A stretch of DNA of 64,000 nt from Plantago ovata (Eukaryota; Streptophyta; Magnoliopsida; Lamiales; Plantaginaceae): positions 32,647,313 to 32,711,312 of the forward strand of contig CM051457.1 of NCBI GenBank assembly GCA_028274465.1. The letters run 5' to 3'. The notes below the pieces were generated by a model that was not told the DNA's origin, made no database searches, and was given only the letters and a program-made list of their open reading frames with translations. The translations under genes and the position numbers were made by a program. Positions 1-11,099 of the stretch are shown in pieces. Position 1 is the stretch's first letter. Every line of letters starts with the position of its first letter.

Positions 1-2310
1 TCAGTTGAATTATGCTAGTTTCAGCGGTTGTTAATTTGATTTCGGCTAGTTTCGGTGCTTGATACTTTCATTTCGCCTAGTTTCGGTGCTCGAACCTTTC
101 ATTTCGACTAGTTTCGGTGCATGATACTTTCATTTCGCCTAGTTTCGGTCCATGATCGTTTGTTCTATGCTAGTTTCGGTGCTTGAAACTTTGATTTCGA
201 CTAGTTTCGGTCCATGATCATTTGTTCTATGCTAGTTTCGGTGGTTGATCATTTGATTTCGCCTAGTTTCATTCCATTTCTGCTAGTTTCATTTCATTTC
301 TTGCTAGTTTCATTCCATTTTCTGATAGTTTCAGTGCATTATCTTACTAGTATTCTGCTTCGTTTCAGAACGAGAGCATACTGTCCCAACTACATTCAAT
401 AGAGGCGACCTGCGGTTGACAGCACAATTCCTCGCGCAGATGCCCCTCAAACAGTACGAAGAGTACTTGATGAGAACACCATTCAGGCTGCTGTTGAAGA
501 AGTTCATCGACAACGAGGTCCATGTGAACTACTTCATCAAGAACAATGACACTCTCAGCCGGATAGTTCCTTACTATGACAAGAACACAATCACACTCCT
601 TATTGGTACGCAAAGAGTACCATTAACAGCAGAAAAAATAAGGATGTACTTCGGCACAATAGATGGGCCAGAACCAATCAAAATGCATGCCGGACAGGTC
701 GAGCAGAACAAAGGATTCGTCAACACAAATGCTAGTTTCATTAGTTTCAGCATCACAACTGCTAGTTTCAACGACAAAATGCTAGTTTCATTAGTTTTCA
801 ACATTATAAGTGTTAGATTCAACGACAAAATGCTAGTTTCATTAGGTTTCAGCATCATAAGTGCTAGTTTCAGCAACAATTAAAGCTAGTTTCAGCAACA
901 AAATGCTAGTTTCAATACAAGTGTTAGTTTTATTAGTTTCAGCAACAAAATGCTAGTTTCAGCAACATAAATGTTAGTTTCATTAGTTTCGGCAACGCAA
1001 ATGCTAGTTTCAGCATCACAAGTGCTAGTTTCATCAACACAAAATGCTAGTTTCATTAGTGTTAGCATCACGTGTGCTAGTTTCAGCAACACAAATGCTA
1101 GTTTCATATTAGTTTCAACACATAAAATCTAGTTTCATAAACTAGTTTCACACAAAAAGCTAGTTTCATAAACTAGCTGAAACTATATGAAACTAACTGT
1201 TAATGCTAGTTTCAACATCATACAAAAATAATTTCATTAGTTTCAACAACAAAAATGATATTTTCAATAGTTTGAACATTATAAGTGCTGGTTTCCGCAA
1301 CAAAAAAGCTAGTTTCATCAGCACAAATGCTAGTTTCATTAGTTTCAGCATCACAAGTGCTAGTTTCAACAGCAATATGCTAGTTTCATTAGTTTTCAGC
1401 ATAATAAATGCTAGTTTCAATAATTTGAGCATCATAATTGTTGGTTTCAGCAACAAAAAAGCTAGTTTCATCAACACAAATGCTAGTTTCATTAGTTTCA
1501 GCATCACAACTGCTAGTTTCAACGAGAAAATGCTAGTTTCATTAGTTTTCAACATTATAAGTGTTAGTTTCAATAGTTTGATGCTAGTTTCATTAACAAA
1601 AATGCTAGTTACATCATCACTCCATTGTTAGTTTTATTAATGCAACTACAAAAATGTTAGTTTTATTAGTTTCAACAACACAAATACTAGTTTCATCAAC
1701 AAAAATGCTAGTTTCATTAGTTTAACCATCATAATTGCTAGTTTTATCAACAAAAATGCTAGTTTCATTAATTTCACCATCATAATTGCTAGTTTCATCA
1801 ACAAAAATGCTACTTTCATTAATTTCACTATCATAATTGCTAGTTTCATCAACAAAAATACTAGTTTCATTAGTTTCAACATCACAACTGTTAGTTTTCA
1901 ACAACAAAAAGTTAATTTTATTAGTTTCAACATCATGAGTGCTAGTTTCAGCAAAAAAAATGCCAATTTCGGCAAAAAAAAATGCTAGTTTCATTAATTT
2001 TGGCAAGTCAAAAAGCTATTTGCGTTATTGTTAGCATCACAACTTCTAGTTTCAACGACAAAATGCTAGTTTCATTAGGTTTCAGCATCATAAGTGTTAG
2101 TTTCAGCAACAATTAAAGCTAGTTTCAGCAACAAAATGCTAGTTTCAATACAAGTGCTAGTTTTATTAGTTTCGGCAAACACGAATGCTAGTTTCATTAG
2201 TTTCAGCATCACAAGTGAACACAAAATGTTAGTTCATTAGATTGATGCTAGTTTAATTAATTTTGGCAACACAAATGCTAGTTTCAACGGCAAAATACTA
2301 GTTTCATTAG
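1..2310. repeat. Degenerate GCTAGTTTCA minisatellite
   Basis: The stretch is built from dozens of imperfect copies of a short motif around ATGCTAGTTTCA, joined by variable spacers such as TTAGTTTCAGCATCACAA. Copies from 1 to 350 use a CTAGTTTCGGT variant spaced about 60 bp apart. Those after 730 use shorter ATTAGTTTCA, ATCAACA and AGCAACA spacers. Open frames through it exist only because the repeat lacks stop codons in some frames; I do not regard them as genes. The array continues beyond the left window edge. Confidence 0.9.
365..730 (+). pseudogene. Captured coding fragment of unknown function inside the minisatellite
   Basis: About 120 codons read openly through non-repetitive, higher-GC sequence, from just after a splice-acceptor-like TTTCAG (362-367) to about 720, where the frame runs straight into minisatellite. 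The translated stretch includes TAQFLAQMPLKQYEEYLM and a TLLIGTQRVPLTAEKIRMYF segment. It looks like a genuine protein region and not a repeat artefact, perhaps a transposon-encoded protein, but I do not recognise the family. There is no ATG near the start and no natural stop at the end, so it is a fragment or a single captured exon. Confidence 0.5.
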
Positions 2311-2553
2311 ATTCTAGGGCACCAAAAAATAGAATGGCCTTTTTTGTAAGACTACTTGTATTTTAGGGCACCATAAAAATAGAATGGCCTTTTTTGTAAT
2401 ACTACTTGTATTTTAGGGCACCATAAAAATAGAATGGCCTTTTTTGTAAGACTACTTGTATTTTAGGGCACCATAAAAATAGAATGGCCTTTTTTGTAAG
2501 ACTACTTGTATTTTAGGGCACCATAAAAATAGAATGACCTTTTTTGTAAGATA
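2308..2553. repeat. 50-bp tandem repeat, about 4.9 copies
   Basis: A 50-bp unit (TTTTAGGGCACCATAAAAAT, then AGAATGGCCTTTTTTGTAAG, then ACTACTTGTA) is repeated almost perfectly. The first copy is diverged at its start and the last breaks off in TTTTTTAAAG. Near identity between copies points to recent expansion. It directly abuts the GCTAGTTTCA array. Confidence 0.95.
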
Positions 2554-3904
2554 TTTTTTAAAGTGGTTGTTTTAGCAATTAGGTGCTCTAGAGTGGTTAT
2601 TTTATGTAATTTTCTGAATAGAAAAATGAGAAAATAGAAGGAGAGGTAAGATGTTACTTGTTACTAAAATAAGCAAACTAACAAGGGGAAATTACACAAA
2701 ATAGAAAAATAGTAGCAAAGGGGATTATTTTTTTTACCCAAAATAGAAAAATGGTGATGTTTTTTTTACCCAAAATAAACTTCTAAGATTAACACTACTA
2801 TATATACAGTAATATGTAAAATTTAATTGGGGTTCAGTGGTGGCTCCGCCATTGGTGCATCCTCATAGATAGACCAACCATAGTTTATTGCAAGACTACT
2901 CCCACACTAATCATAAGAATAATGACAATCAAAGAACAAGTGTTTCAGAAAGTAAAGACAGAGAAGCTAGAACGCAAAACCAAAATTTAACCAGTCTATA
3001 ATTATCGCAAGCCATGGCCATTATATCAGTCTATAATTATCTAAATATCATTTCCAACAAATTGATTGTTACAATTGTTAGTTTCAGTTTTTTAGCGAGA
3101 GTGTTAGTTTCAACATCACTAGTTAACACTATTATTTTAGTCTCACCAAGTGTTCTTGGATGCAAGTGTGGTCTGAGAGGGAGATTGTAGTCAAGGGCAA
3201 TAGTCAACGCCTAACTCAAAAGGAAAAACAAAAATAAAAAGAGGAGGATTACCGCCAGAGAGCATACTTCAAAGTTTTCTCCGACCATGCAAAAACAGTT
3301 CTTATATCATCTTTATGGCATTTTTGCTTATTTTGTTATGTTTGTTTTACTCCCTCAACACTTAAGGTACAAATATCCGGGAATCTTGATGATGCTGTTA
3401 GCTATGGGTAAAAATTGCATTGAACTTGAGTGAATCCGTTGGTTGGAGTTGAATCCTTTTACATTATATCAACACGTCTTTAGTATGCTATGTTAGAAGC
3501 TCAGTGCAATACATTAAAGCATCACAGGTCAACAATTTGGTTGTGGAAGAAAATTATGGCTTTTACAAGAATAGAAGAAGAGGCATCTGAAAGATCGAGT
3601 ATATCAAGTATCAACATTGTCCTTATAGGCTATAGCATGAATGCATTACTTCAGGAGGATAACACTCAGTAACAAAATGAAAAAAAGAATCAAACAACAT
3701 TCTGTTGAGTTTCATGAAATAAAATGTTTTTCATGATTTACAACTAATTATAATCTTGTAGGAAGCAATAAAAATAAAACTTCAACAGCGCAGTATTTTG
3801 TGACACTTTAGATGTTCAAAGAAAAAGCAAACTATAAGAAACAATACCTAGCTAAGAAATTGATTTGGCCAATTCTTCAGCTTCAAGTTAAAACCTGATT
3901 TTGC
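2554..3904. other. Gene-free AT-rich spacer downstream of KCS
   Basis: No reading frame with coding character was found. It holds poly-T/poly-A tracts and a few stray GTTAGTTTCA motifs near 3075-3110, and runs into the 3' end of the minus-strand KCS gene, so its right end probably contains the KCS 3' UTR. Confidence 0.5.
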
Positions 3905-6900
3905 CTAAAAATTCCCTTGTGGGTACCTGTCCACACAATCGATCCACGGGTTTCTCAACGGCTTCTTGATCTTTCGCATTGCCTTCCAAACTGCGCTGTT
4001 GCACTTGAACCCTGACCCAAATGCCAGTTGCCACACGCGATCACCCCTCTTCACCTGCTCCTTCGCTTCCATATAAGCCAACTCATACCAAATGCTGCTG
4101 CTGGATGTGTTACCAAATCGGTGCAATGTTGCACGTGATGCCTCCAGGTTCTTCTCACTCAGTTCCAGATTCCTCTGCAGCTCGTCTAGAACAGTTTTGC
4201 TAGCAGCATGCACACAGAAGTGCTCAAACGCAAGCTTATAATCAGGGATGTAAGGCTTTGTGGCTTCGGATTTGGTTGCATTGCCAAACAGGACCTTCCA
4301 TATGAGAGCTGAGAAGAAGAGGAGCTGCTCAGAGAAGGGCAAGACCAAGGGACCTAGTGTAGTAATGTTTGTCTTGATTGCATTTCCTCCGATTTCCACC
4401 AAGTCTTTGCTGACTTTTATTCCCTTGAACTTTTCAGTATCTTCTTCTTGAATGATGCTCCTGATTTGCACAAAAGCAAGAAATAATCATGAACAATGGT
4501 TTTAGGAAACGATCTGCATTATTGGCTAACGGGACGAAGAACCAGTTAGGCATTCACATGACAGGCATATCTATAGCGCGGCCTTCAATCCAGTCAAGTT
4601 GAGCTAATGTAAATGTCTCAACATGTGAGAATAAAAGTGACAGTGCAGCATGTGGTTGCTTGCTATTAACTGCTGATAAAGAGTGCAACTGTTTCCAGCT
4701 TGTCCTATGGGCTAGTTCTGATGGTTATTGAAAATGAAATAAAAGTGCCAAGTCTCTAGTGATTTTATTACTATTAAAACAGGTTCCCTACGGTTTCAAT
4801 TTATCTTACTTACTCTAATGAATAGTAACTTCCTCTTTGGTCAACTGGTGTCATATTTGACTCGTATATTAAACATAAATTATATTGATAAAAAATATTT
4901 AAAAAAATATTTAAAATACTACTAACTTATGAACTTCAATTATATAACTTTAAAAAAGAATTGCATCGTATAATTTATGAGTAATGTACGGTCAAACATG
5001 AAGCCTGTTGACTGTCATGTTTGACCGAAGAGGAAGTAACTAATGAAATGGAGGTAAAACACATTAAAGCACTTGAGGACAACGTACCTAAAGCTCCGGT
5101 CATCAGCGCCCTTATGTGTCCTGACAACATGCTCAAGTCTATATTTTGCTCGGCGGTTGTCACGGCGACGATTGGATAGCATCACAGCAGAGCAACCCAT
5201 TCTAAAATAACAGTTTGGTATAAGCATGGACCTATCCTTCCCAGGGTACCAGTTGTAACCGACGATCTCCGTACTCACGACCACAGCAATAGTATTAGGA
5301 TTCGCCTCCAGCATGTCGCGCGCCAAATCAATCCCGATCACACCAGCACTGCAACCCATCCCGCCCAAGTTGAAGCTCAGGATGTTCCCCCGCATCTTAT
5401 AGTGGTTGATGACCATAGCCGAAAGGGATGGGGTCGGGTTGAAGATGCTGCAGTTGACAATGAGGACTCCAACATCTTTTGGGCGGATATTTGTTTTGTC
5501 GAAGAGTTCGTCCAGTGCGCCAAAGATCACAGCGGATGCCTCTGCACGGCCTTCTTTCATCGTTGCAGTGTTCTCGGGTGAGCCAATGGATTTCGGGATG
5601 TAGGTTTCGTCTCCAATGCCTGAGGATTCCAGGATTCGCTTCTGGAATTCGAGGCTTGGTTCATCGAATTTGCCTGATTTTCTTGCTAGTTCAATGAACT
5701 GTTCCTTGGTTACCTGCATGCAGATTTCATCTAAGAGTTATGAATACAATTCGGTTCTGTTTCATTTGCAGTTGTTCCAAACACATTACTAACACCCCTG
5801 AGGCCCTGAATCTGATTACAAGTCTCTCTCATTAGTGATTTGCTAAATTTACAAAGACACGACCAGTGGCGAAGGTACTGGGGGTCCAGTGGGGTCAATG
5901 GACCCCGCTGAACCTGGCCCAGTACCTATATTAGTATTATAAAAAAAAAAAAATTATTAAAAATATTATTTGGACCCCTCCGAAAATATAAAAATACTAC
6001 TTTGAGCCTTGAAGGCATTACTATTAGTTCTGATTAGTACTCATTATTTTTGGCTATATATATAAAAAATTGCTATATGTTAGTAGGCATTACTTTTTTT
6101 TTATATAAATATAAATATAAAAATTTGCTATATTAAACTGAAATATCATGACAAATTATTTACACTACGCCCCCGGTGAAAATCGCTCCTGGATTCGCCA
6201 CTGGACACAACATAAATCTAATCCTTATTTATTGTCACTAGACGCTTGGTTTCAAAAATATTTAGGAAACATTTAGGATTTTTACCAATGCTTCTTGAAA
6301 TCAAAGTGGTACTTATCTGTAACAACTCAGGAGTCTAAACTTCGGACAGAATTACATATAAATATATGATTAGTTTGAAAGTTTATAAGGGCTCAAACCT
6401 TGAAAATTGATTATATTTACTGGATTTTTTTATTTATTATTTTTTTTTTTTGTAATCTTATAGAAGTCCGACATTCCATACTCCATAGTACCCAACACCC
6501 CCACAACCATACCCCTGCAGTGCCCCCCAATGTCCCTCTGTCCCTATGGTGCACCCCTACTTTCAATTTTAACATTGAGATTTTTAATTAATTGAAGGTA
6601 TATAAACAAATTTATTTGATTTTTTTAATTTAAATAAAAAATAACCATTTACAATTTCCAAGATTTTGAATTTTAATTCAACTGTCTGTCACATTGAAAT
6701 CTCCGGATAAAGAAAGACAATAAATTTTGACAGCTACAAAAAAACCAAAGAAAGTCAAAATAATCATGGCATAATCGAACATAAATTAAATTCCTTTTAA
6801 TATTTTTAAATGATCAACTAATATCGGTGAAGCCCGCTATGCATTTCAGAATTCACGTACATAATTTGCACTCTCACAAGCCTATTGGGGCGCTGATGTC

Positions 6901-7750
6901 TAATGGATTTTTTTTTTAATCAATTTTCTTTTTTAATCGGGGAAAAAATTCATTATACCATAAGGAATGCTAGGACCAAGTCTTACAAAATACAAAAGCC
7001 AAACTAAAGGCAATCAAACCAACCTATCTATTGGGCACTGTTTAATGGATTTTAGTAGCTAGATTTAAAATCGAAACAGAAAATCCTCAAATTAGAAAGT
7101 TTTCTTTCTTTCGAGTATCGATCAAGAAAGATTAAGCAATATTCATTTCATCTATACATCTTTTATTTTTTCTACTTTATCATTATAGGCATGATTTGTT
7201 CTTAAATCCTTAAATTACTACTTTTGAGGTATAAACTTAAAATCTTTGATTAAATTGAATATCCGATTAATATATATCATGCAGTAACAAATAAGTATAA
7301 ATGAAAAATGTATGTAACTAAGTAGTATGTACATACCTTCAAATCATCATTGGGCTTGTAGCAAGCGAAATCCAGAAGAAAAATATTCCTAGGCCTGGAA
7401 ATGAAGTAAACCGAAAGAGTGAACACAAACACAGCCAGGAACGCCACCACAGTAGCAAGATCATAGCTCGGCGTACTATCCCAAACCCTCCTCCACATCT
7501 CTTCCTTGGTTAAACTCCCCACCTCCGCCCCGAAAAGGAGAACCAAAACCGGAACCGTCGCCAAGTACAACCCGTGGGTGATCAAGTAATGGTACCCGAG
7601 TTTCACATACTTCAAGTTCACGGAGTTCACAAAGTCCGGTAGCCGACGCCGTACCCGAACCGAGAACGTCATGGAACCGGACTCCATCCCCCGGTTCACT
7701 ATTTCCGTCGAGAGTAGATCTTGCTCACCACCACCACCACCGCTGGCCAT
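3905..7750 (-). CDS. KCS: 3-ketoacyl-CoA synthase (very-long-chain fatty acid elongase condensing enzyme)
   Basis: Condenses malonyl-CoA with long-chain acyl-CoA, the first step of ER fatty-acid elongation towards waxes, suberin and VLCFA lipids. Three exons join in frame: 7337-7750, 5088-5713 and 3905-4460, giving 531 residues, normal to slightly long for the family. Exon 1 carries the [20 protein letters not shown] region and two hydrophobic membrane segments (about residues 50-75 and 95-120). The catalytic cysteine is Cys259 in [10 protein letters not shown]. Histidine His431 (FEHFCVHA) and asparagine Asn464 (RFGNTSSSS) complete the triad. All introns have GT-AG borders; intron 1 (1623 bp) and intron 2 (627 bp) each hold a MITE. 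Odd points: the usual HAGGRAV after the catalytic His reads HAASKTV, and MGGAA reads MGCSA, so this is a diverged paralogue. The KCS number is not assigned. The start is the first ATG, followed by a Gly-rich leader. Confidence 0.93.
4828..5036. mobile_element. Stowaway-like MITE in KCS intron 2
   Basis: The ends are inverted repeats: ACTTCCTCTTTGGTCAA on the left and the complement of TTGACCGAAGAGGAAGT on the right, with one mismatch. The interior is very AT-rich with no ORF. A TA lies just outside the left end, and the right end reads into TA, as expected for Tc1/mariner-derived Stowaway elements. Length is about 210 bp. It lies wholly inside the intron and does not touch the splice sites. 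Confidence 0.65.
5864..6203. mobile_element. Non-autonomous hAT element in KCS intron 1
   Basis: The 10-bp terminal inverted repeat CAGTGGCGAA opens the element and its complement TTCGCCACTG closes it. The flanks GACACGAC (5856-5863) and GACACAAC (6204-6211) form an 8-bp target duplication with one mismatch, the hAT signature. At 340 bp, with poly-A and AT-rich filler and no ORF, it is a MITE that depends on a transposase elsewhere. Confidence 0.85.
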
Positions 7751-7823
7751 TGTGTTTGTGTTTTGTGCTTTGTTTCTTGGTGTTTGTTTGGTTTGTGACT
7801 GACTTGTTAATTTTTGTGGATCA

Positions 7824-7852
7824 TATATTTATTGATAGAGAGAGAGAGAGGG
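7824..7852 (-). promoter_or_regulatory. Putative KCS core promoter: TATA-like box next to a CT/GA repeat
   Basis: On the minus strand TAAATATAT (7824-7832) lies about 75 bp upstream of the KCS ATG, a plausible TATA distance once a short leader is allowed for. Immediately further upstream is a (GA)n tract on the plus strand, read as (CT)n for the gene, a common plant core-promoter feature. Position and composition are the only evidence. Confidence 0.4.
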
Positions 7853-7999
7853 GTGGGGTGTTAGTTGGATGAGTTAATGCGGGTACCAAACGGAGTTATG
7901 TCTTGTGCAGTTGGTTAGAAGATTTCAAGCGGAGAATTTAATTTTCTTGCAATTAATGTCTACTTTGAGGTTCGAACAATTTGGTAAACGCTATCTTCT

Positions 8000-10900
8000 T
8001 CATCACCACATGCATGCTATTGCCATGAGATGATCAATGACCTCCTCAGATGTGAATTAAGGAAGGTACCAAGAATTAATCCACTGGGAAGACGTGAAGA
8101 ACTGAGACGAACTGCGAGTCGACGAGCGCCTTTGTGTTAAATCAAGAAATAAGGGATTCGGATTGTACATGTTGCTTTACTTATTGTAAATAGCAGTTAG
8201 TAGTACAGTATTCAACTCACCTTTAATTTCCATTCATGCTGTACAATTAATTGATCATTTGTAATCTTCAATATTCATCAATAAGAGTACGTACGTTCGC
8301 AAATTGCAGCTAGATAGCTAGTTGTATTTTAATTTCGGTTACAACGAGGCTTACTTAGCCCATCCTACATATATGGGATTAATGAGCGTGCCTACTGCCT
8401 ACGCTCTAAGATCAATGTCTAGAATGGCTGGAAAGTGCCGCAAAATATATTCACTAACACGTTGTCGCTATACTCACTCATACTCATGCACTTTAGCTAT
8501 ACTCACTCATGATCAACGACTTTTGGAGGATCACCCATCGTAAAATTGATCACAATAAACTTAACTTAGAGTTTTTATGGATGAATTCCAAAGTAGATCA
8601 AGGTCCACATTGTCGCTATTATGAGTGTTAATAATTTTAATCTCCGTGAAACTTTAGCACGTTGCATATATATCAATATGTATGTTCTGTATAGATGTGG
8701 AATAAATTTGGGAAGAAAATGAAGAAAACAAAAAAAAGGACGACAATTTCATTTGTAGTACTGCCATTTTTTGTCACTGCCAGGCTGCCTGCAACAGATT
8801 CAATTATACAATGTTTTATGAGGTAAAAATCCAATAAGCTTTATCGGTGGCTTGTTCTCCCTGCCAAAACAAGATGGCTCACTGTTGCTGGTACTAAAAT
8901 TAAGGAGAATTGGTATATATGTATATGTGAAAATCATATAGATTATAATCTTAATAAAAAGATAAAAATGGAAACTGGACATTTGTAACGAAAATATATA
9001 TACATTTCGGGCGAATTGCAAAAAAGATCCTATATGACGTCCGAACATCTTGGGAGATTTTCGCCGTGCAAACTAGTGGTTGTTTACGGGAAGAATTTAA
9101 AAGGCCCGAGGCAAGACTATAGATCTAGAAATTTAGGGATTACCATGTAAATGGAACTCTCTAAGTAGTACATAGTACCATAATCTCCAATTTACATAAT
9201 AAAGTAGAATACTTTAGAACATGGTAGGTGTCGTAATAATGTGAACGATCTAAGTTCCTCCAAGACTTGTATATATAGGGGTAGGGAGTTCATTTGTAAC
9301 TCAATCAAACAAATTAAGATGAATTGTAAAGTGAGGAAGTTCAAGTGAAAAGCTTTGAGTTGAACTTTCTTGGCAAGCTCGTTTGTGTTTGTGTTGATTT
9401 GTGCGTTCTCTTTCAAAATCAGTGAGCGCACACATACATAATTTTGTGCAAGGTTTGGGGCGACCTAGTCAAGCAGAATAAAAATATGTTGCGAAAATCT
9501 TTTAAACACTTTATAATATATATATGTAAACACCATAAATCGTGTGAGTTCGTACTAATACATAATATATACATAGCTTAAATTTTAAATCAATACAAGT
9601 GATGGAAACATCACATAACCAATAATAGCACGGGTCTTGATCACTACTCCATCCAACACTCATGACTCCAGATAGCTCAGCTTCAATTCAAACCTAAAAT
9701 GTGATGTTTAGAAAGGACAACTGACTGAGCAAGCTCCACTCGATTCGATAGATTCATCCATCCTCCAGTATTTGCATGTGTTTTAAATATTCTAATCTTG
9801 AATTAGTGCAATACAACCTAACATATATGACTTCACTCTTAAAATATATACTTAACTTGAAACTTTACATAAACTCGAGTTAACTTGACATGGTTCTTGT
9901 CTTTAACAATAACTTGAACTTGTCTTGACCGCAAGTTCATTTGGCATTGTAAGTTCCTAACCCCACCTATTGTGGCTTATGGCCTCAGGGCATGTGCCCC
10001 TATCCGCTATACAGCTTCAGAATGCTCTCACACTCCTATCCGCTAAATAATACTCTCATACTCCTATGCGCTAAATAATACAATCTCACGACATGTGACC
10101 CTATTCGATGAATAATACGACCTCAAGAGTCATGTGCATCTATCCGCCAAACATGAACATGACCTAGATCACATAGCTAGAGCGCTCCACCCCCTCTGCG
10201 CTTTACGCTTGAAGCGCGCTTTTATTCGCTTTAAGAATTGCTAGAGCGTATATTAAGAAGATTATAATTTGTCCACTAAAAAAAGGTAAAAACAACTTTG
10301 ATCTGAAGCTACCGCCTACACGATTTACCCTTCTTCCAAGCACATGGACGCGAAATGAGAAAGAGGCAGGAAGTGGTTTAAAGTCAAACAAAGTCAAATT
10401 AATCGTATATTCTAGAGCACGTATTGTATATTCTACGTATATGAACGAGAAATTAGAGACCATATATAGGACAGAAGTCTAATAGTAAATTGGTCGATAC
10501 TTGATATAAACTGTAAAGATTAGTTGCATAAGTAGAACAACGAGGTGAGATGATCAATAAGAAGAAGAAAGGTGGTGAGGCAATGAGAATTGAGGAGACT
10601 GGAAGTAATAATACTATAATAAATTGACAATGTAGTTACGGTTATTCCATCCTGTTATGATTGACCCTTTTATTGACCGACCTATGTTAATGGGTTGTAT
10701 CCAACTTATATGCAGGTCGAAATATATTACCTTAAAATCAAAATCAAATGGGTTTTACTACCTATTTAAATCATTAGGCATATATATAATTAAATATTTA
10801 TTAATAAATAAAATAAGAAAACTTGTGATTCCCTAAAATATTTTGGATCGTATGTAATTTACCAGCTCGCACAGGGCCAAATCGGGGGTTGCTTTTTGTT

Positions 10901-11095
10901 TTATCTCTTTTACCATCTCATAGAGTTAGGTTCCGTTTTATTCGTCTGAAAATTGATTATTTTCAGTTAAGTCCAGATCAATTTACAACATTCAGTTCAG
11001 ATTTGTTCAGTTCAGATCAGTTCATTTTCATTAAATTCATTTAAAATTATTAATAACATTATTATATTATTGTTGTGGTTATTTTTTTTATTTTT
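8000..11095. other. Intergenic region without recognised genes
   Basis: No ORF has coding character. From about 9985 to 10165 an approximately 35-40 bp degenerate motif (CCTATCCGCTAAATAATAC) recurs three to four times. From about 10950 to 11040 there is a TTCAGTTCAGAT-rich stretch, whose family recurs at 22220-22380 and 59360-59700. Otherwise it is AT-rich DNA. Confidence 0.5.
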
Positions 11096-11099
11096 TATT

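Noticed and set aside
574-2006. Several long ORFs on both strands (e.g. MKLAFVLLKLA and ASFISTNASFIS types)
   Set aside because: They are translations of the minisatellite; the repeat simply lacks stops in those frames.
1-2310. CRISPR-like array
   Set aside because: Repeats are short, degenerate and irregular with no unique spacers, in a plant genome.
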